Below are positions 59,717 through 64,000 of a stretch of DNA of 64,000 bases, one piece after another. Positions within the stretch are counted from its first letter, which is position 1. Every line of letters starts with the position of its first letter. The notes beneath the pieces were generated by a model. That model ran no database searches. It was not told the origin of the DNA and saw nothing but the letters and a program-made list of their open reading frames with translations. The stretch is taken from contig FMBT01000383.1 of the NCBI GenBank assembly GCA_900095095.1, positions 108,065-172,064 of the forward strand, given 5' to 3'. The position numbers were made by a program, and so were the translations under genes. The DNA comes from Fragilariopsis cylindrus CCMP1102. Its lineage: Eukaryota; Bacillariophyta; Bacillariophyceae; Bacillariales; Bacillariaceae.

Positions 59717-61289
59717 ATGCACTATTTACCTTTTTGTTGTGCTTTTTTCTACCTATTCCAGTTAGTGGAAGTCGCCGAAGCATTTTCTCTATTTAAGTTT
59801 GGTCGTACCGGTATCAATAGTGTGGTTTACGGATTGCCTAGTAGTGTATCTGGTGATAATAATAATAATGATATACAAGTCAAAAATACAGTGGATGATG
59901 AGTTCGACAAAGAACGGAAGGCGGAATTATTTCAGTTTTTACTCCGTGATTTGGTGAGATATTGATTGATTGATTGATTGATTGATTATGGTCCAGCATG
60001 ATTCCTATCTAACACTATAATTAATCTATGATTGTGTCTCGTTTGTGCAGGAAGTTGAAGGAGTTCCATTATTAGGATGTGATGTTGTGGATCAACGGAC
60101 TTTTCAAGCTGCAACGTGGTCAATAACAGGACAATTAAGTGAAAATGATGTTGAAAGTAAAGCCTGTATGATATTTGAAGACATACCTATTGATGACTTG
60201 AAAACGTTTGTGGATAGTATTTCGGTCATCAAGACCCAGCAACGTCTCATGGATCATCTACAAGAAATTCAACGTTTATCTTTTAGTCTTGTTGGAAAAG
60301 GAATTGGGCCTGCTATGATCGTTGAGACACAAAATAGAACAAGAACAGAAAAAGCAACCTATAATAACAGAAAAGAAAATTCACTCATGCTAAACGAAGT
60401 TCAATGGACCGCTGCGATGAAATCATTTGTTGAAAGGACAAATTTGGATGGTTGCGACGATCCGATTGCCTATCGATTTGTAGGTTCATCTGATGTTTGT
60501 GATATTTTTTCCGCTTACTGGAATTGTATTTGTGAACTGATGGTGGTCGATGAAACCGAAATTAGATCAATTGTTTTATCGTTTCCACCAACAACTGTTG
60601 ACGATGAGCATTCTATGAAGGAAACACATGACCGATTTGCAGCGATAGCCGAGTTCATCAATATTATGCACTCCAACTACAAGAGCGAAGATACATTCGA
60701 GCTAGTTCATCTACATCCTACCTACGACCGTGATGCGATTCATCAACAGGATGAACAAGTTAATGGTCATTTACCACCAACTGGTTGGCTCCGATCGATG
60801 ATGGGTCAAAGTGGATACAATGAAGCCGCATACACTCTATCTGACAAACAATTGACGTTACAAAATTATCAACGTCGGTCTCCTCTCCCAGCTGTTATAA
60901 TTAAGCGTACTTCGGTAAGAAATTCTCTGATGAAAGTCCTTGTTTTTTCTCTTTTGCCAAATGTATCTACAGTATAGAAGTCGGGTCTTTCCTTTTTCTT
61001 GTTGATAGTCACATTACTTCTCTACCTTTGATTAAGTAGTATTAACGTTCGCTTGTTCTTTTGCTTATCTTTTCTACATTCTTTGCATGCTTCTAACCAC
61101 CAAAAAAAATAGCCTGATAGTGATGCAACAGGAGAGCTAGAGAATGGAAGCACAGAGATAGATATTGGCGGGAAAAAAGAAATTGTTAAGGGACTTCAGA
61201 TTTACTCTGAAAATGCAATCAATCTAGCTAAGGAAGGGGAGGACAAATTGAAGAAGGCTCTAATGGAAGAAATGAAACTAATTAGATGA
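59717..61289 (+). CDS. Signal-bearing DUF1415-like protein, three exons
   Basis: Exons are 59717-59953, 60051-60914 and 61113-61289 (425 residues). MHYLPFCCAFFYLFQLVEVA then EAFSLFKF is a signal peptide plus AF motif, so plastid import is likely. The main block contains DDPIAYRFVGSSDVCDIFSA, YWNCICELMVV, then FELVHLHPTYDRDAIHQQ and NYQRRSPLPAVIIKRTS. The order (catalytic-free hydrophobic block, HxHPxY, then RSPxPxxxIxR near the end) recalls DUF1415, whose members end with FHPxYxF and NRSPYPxxHLLR. The similarity is weak and was judged by eye. Exon 3 encodes an acidic/Lys-rich helical tail. The first intron has a (tgat)n repeat. Function unknown. Confidence 0.75.
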
Positions 61290-61577
61290 AACAATACGTC
61301 GTGTTTTCAAATACGTACCTCTTGTAGCAGCAGCAGCTGTTTTAAGGATATTATTAATGATTACTTTCTTCACTAGACGCGAAGAATGGTTTCTACCGTA
61401 CACACACGAAAGGCTTAAAGGAATTATCAATTCATAATATCAGATCCCGTACTAATCGAAACCATGGAAAGAAAAATCTTAGGACGGTTCGTTCTGTTTT
61501 AAATAAGTAGGGTCAATTATTCTGTATGTTAAACAAATTTTTATGTAGATTTTTATAAAAGTTTCAAAGATACTATT

Positions 61578-63569
61578 TCAAGCATATGCTAATTGTATTG
61601 GTGAGGCTTTAGCTCGTATCGACATAACTGGATCACAAGAAATGATTGGATGGTTCGTTATTATATCACAGCACGGATACAACGATGATAGCGTAACAAG
61701 TTTAGGAGCTTGGCGTATTGTCTTCCCTACATTAGCGCCTCCCTGCTGAACAAAGTCTCTCCAGTAAGATTCGTCATAATCATCTTCTTCGTCGTTATCA
61801 AATCCAAAGGTTTCTTTCGAAAGTCGTGTCCAGTCTAATGGATTTTTTTCTTCAACTGAAAATGGTCCTGCACGCATTTCTTTCATCCGCCGATTTAAAG
61901 CTAGCCTGTTGCACCATTTCTGCAGTGACAATGTATCCTTTGTTCCTTTGCTCTGAACCCAGTCGAGTTCAACAAACAACCCACTAAAGAGATCGATTTT
62001 CACAAAAACGCCAAGAGAGCTTGACTTTCTTTTTCTCGTAAACACTATCACAAACTCGGCAATTCTACCAATATGGTTCACAGAAATTAAGCTGTAGCAA
62101 AAATCTGGATGAGTTTCCGACATACCTTTTCGTCTGGATAGGATGTCAGCAAGGAGGACATCAATATGTAGAAAGCTTTCGTTAATAATACCGACCTGCG
62201 CTTGTGAAGGCTTATCAGATGCACTTGGATCGTGAATTATTGATTCCCCTGTCACCCCATGGCAGTGTTTTTCTATCCAGGAAGTATTTTGTTGCGAGAG
62301 AATATTGACACCATTAGTTGAGTCCCTATTACAAGCAACAAAATGAGAGTCCGTCAAGACCTTCTCTAAGACTGAAGATACGAGGAAGCATTCTTCACTA
62401 GCCCAGGTCAGTCGAAAACCATCTCCTTCGTCGTTAAATAGAAGGTATCCAGGGGCACGAAAATAAGTGTTATATAAGTTTCTAGTCGTCCCATGGCTAA
62501 GGTCGTCTTTGTTAGGGATACACTCGACGCACCATAAAAATTTCCTTCGGCTATCGTTTGAAAACAATGTTACGTTGCTAAATTCGAAGATTCTACCAAT
62601 ATTATCTTTCGAAGCATCGTCATCGAGATACGTTTTACATGATAATTGTCTCCGAGGCAGGGTGAAGAAAACCATCGACGCAGTTTCGTCTGCATCTGAA
62701 TTGTCCTTATTCTCCTTTGGTGCATTTGTCTGTAAAGCACTACTAGTCGCTGATGGAATGCAGCAGAGCCACTCCTACTTTCCAATCTTTAGATATTAAC
62801 AGTTCCACTGGTGTAGTAGATGGCGAAAAATCTCTTGTAAATTCAGAATGGCATCCTCTGAGATGGAATCTTCGGTACGCTGATTTTGCTCGCCCATTCC
62901 ATAATGTAAGGGTGTTGTTTGTAATAACGGTGCTTTGAACGTATTACTTCTACTAAGATAACTTCTATTGATACCACTATTCTTCCGTGCAACCAGCTGT
63001 TGCAACTGCCTCTTTCTACTGGAAGCACTGCATATGCCATAAAATCGTAATGCCAAGCCTGTATGACTGTCATTATTTGTGGTTCCCAAACTTAGCACAT
63101 AGTTACCTCTACGTTCCAAAGCTAGAACAGCATCTGATGGTGGTGACCCTAGTTGGGTGAATGGTATCTTTTGATTGTTAGTAGCAAATGATCGCCATTG
63201 TCGTCGTGCAATATACTTCTTCACCGGTTTCTTCGTAAAATTAAAAAGCATCTCGGACTGCCATCTTGTTTGATTACCCCGCCATCTCCCTCTCCTTCGT
63301 TCTTCTAACAGCAGTGGAAGACTTCGAAAGTGAGCCTTGCCGTCTCGTAGATCGTCTCCATCTTTGTCAATAAATGCAAACAAAGCATCGTCGTCGTGGA
63401 AATCTTTAGTAAAATAAGATTTCCCTTTCGTGATACCGTTAGAGACTCCGTCATTTCTTTCTCTTTGCTGCTGTGGTGGTGCTGCTTTTCGGTTCCTTTT
63501 TCGCCTTCGACGTTGGTTGGATATCGTAGCACATATTGCGTCTTTGTCCTGTTTTATAGAATAAGTCAT
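61578..63569 (-). CDS. Unrecognised protein in two coding blocks, one intron or two frame changes
   Basis: The 257-residue block (63569-62796) begins with a very basic, Gln/Arg-rich run and includes PSDAVLALERRGNYVLSLGT and GLALRFYGICSASS, phrases like WD40/beta-propeller starts. The 365-residue block (62675-61578) has VFFTLPRRQLSCKTYLD, FLWCVECIPNKDDL and CYSLISVNHIGRIAEFVIVF. Between them an open stretch in another frame reads HSEFTRDFSPSTTPVELLIS and KDWKVGVALL, so all three belong to one gene. One base missing near 62855-62856 explains the first change; the second could be a 49-nt GT-AG intron or an extra base. The family is unknown; a beta-propeller adaptor (DCAF-like) is a guess. Confidence 0.6.
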
Positions 63570-64000
63570 ACTCTTTTGTTTGTATTAAATTTCGCTCAAT
63601 ACATATTTTGAACATCACCATCTTGAACTCTAAAAAAAAGTTTAACTAAAAATCTGAGAAAAAAAATTCCGACAATGACAACTTTTCTATTTGGGGGGAA
63701 AGTCAAGCATTGAATCAGTGGGGATTGATAAGATCCCCAAATTAGCAGTGAAAACAATTCAAGTAGTAAAACACTGACCTGACAGTGGGGGAAAGAATGA
63801 GTGAATTTCTTTACAGTAGGCTCTTGGGTAGTAGCTCACTGGAGCGCCTTGAGAAAATCAAAGATGATCTTGATCCAACCGGTGCGCTGAACTGCAATTT
63901 GTGTGGGTAATAACAAAACAAAACCAAGGAATAAATCTCCTGAAGAGAATGTATCTGTTTCTGCCGCTTGGTATGGTTGATACGTCATGATTGGTCATGA
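63570..64000. other. Right-edge region, possible 3' end of an off-window-style gene
   Basis: A plus frame ending at the stop at 63916-63918 (ATG at 63798-63800) reads SLERLEKIKDDLDPTGALNC. It resembles the C-terminal RLxxIKxxxDPxG end of FAD-linked oxidases. It could be a last exon whose upstream part I cannot find, or chance. Nothing else is recognised. Confidence 0.3.

Overview
The window reads as nuclear DNA of a diatom, or at least a photosynthetic stramenopile. It is AT-rich, with short GT-AG introns of roughly 80-200 nt and closely packed genes on both strands. Many proteins carry Asn, Ser or Asp runs. Several nuclear genes encode proteins that begin with a signal peptide followed by an AF-type plastid motif, for example TAFAP in the chaperonin-60 gene, DAFT in the DUF3727-like gene and NAFQ in the transporter gene. 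I found no tRNA, rRNA or CRISPR array. About thirty protein genes can be supported, plus the decayed end of one Ty1/copia retroelement.

Layout. 0-9 kb: a UPF0489 gene running off the left edge, a stefin-type cystatin, a cytochrome P450, a four-exon plastid-targeted DMT/EamA transporter, a small membrane protein and a YL1-C chromatin protein. 9-18 kb: nuclear information genes, namely a TFIIS-N-domain protein, the XPD helicase (four exons) and ORC4, which is convergent with XPD. 18-29 kb: a two-domain CREG-like membrane protein with a His-rich linker, a copia remnant, a DUF3727-like plastid protein, ribosomal protein uS12/RPS23, an RG/Asn-rich protein with a GT14-like domain, and a TyrA-type dehydrogenase. 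29-41 kb: a frame-broken putative plastid repeat protein, APS kinase, an HAD hydrolase, NECAP, plastid chaperonin 60 and a frame-broken kanadaptin-like FHA protein. 41-64 kb: a five-exon protein with a possible beta-barrel C-terminus, a frame-broken C2H2 zinc-finger protein, a secreted STI1-like protein, an ER DnaJ (one frame break), lipoyl synthase, a SET-domain protein (three breaks), a Tyr/Cys-rich type I membrane protein, an acidic low-complexity protein (two breaks), a DUF1499 lumen-type protein, a DUF1415-like protein and an unrecognised protein in two blocks.

There is no operon or single pathway here. The window is mostly housekeeping genes (transcription and repair, replication, folding, trafficking, sulfate, tyrosine and lipoate metabolism). 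The most striking signal is that at least six genes from 29.6 kb rightward are split only by one-base length changes in short homopolymer or doublet runs, while the protein sequence on both sides stays well conserved. Counting those bases back restores the coding length to a multiple of three at five of these loci and, with the intron included, at the sixth. This looks more like locally unpolished assembly than true pseudogenes. Non-coding structures worth attention are a 29-bp-stem hairpin between convergent genes (1687-1749), a GC-rich fold-back (6465-6541) and a perfect 12-bp palindrome (29351-29380). Exon borders were placed by eye from splice sites and reading frame. In the genes reported as intact and spliced, the summed exon lengths are divisible by three.
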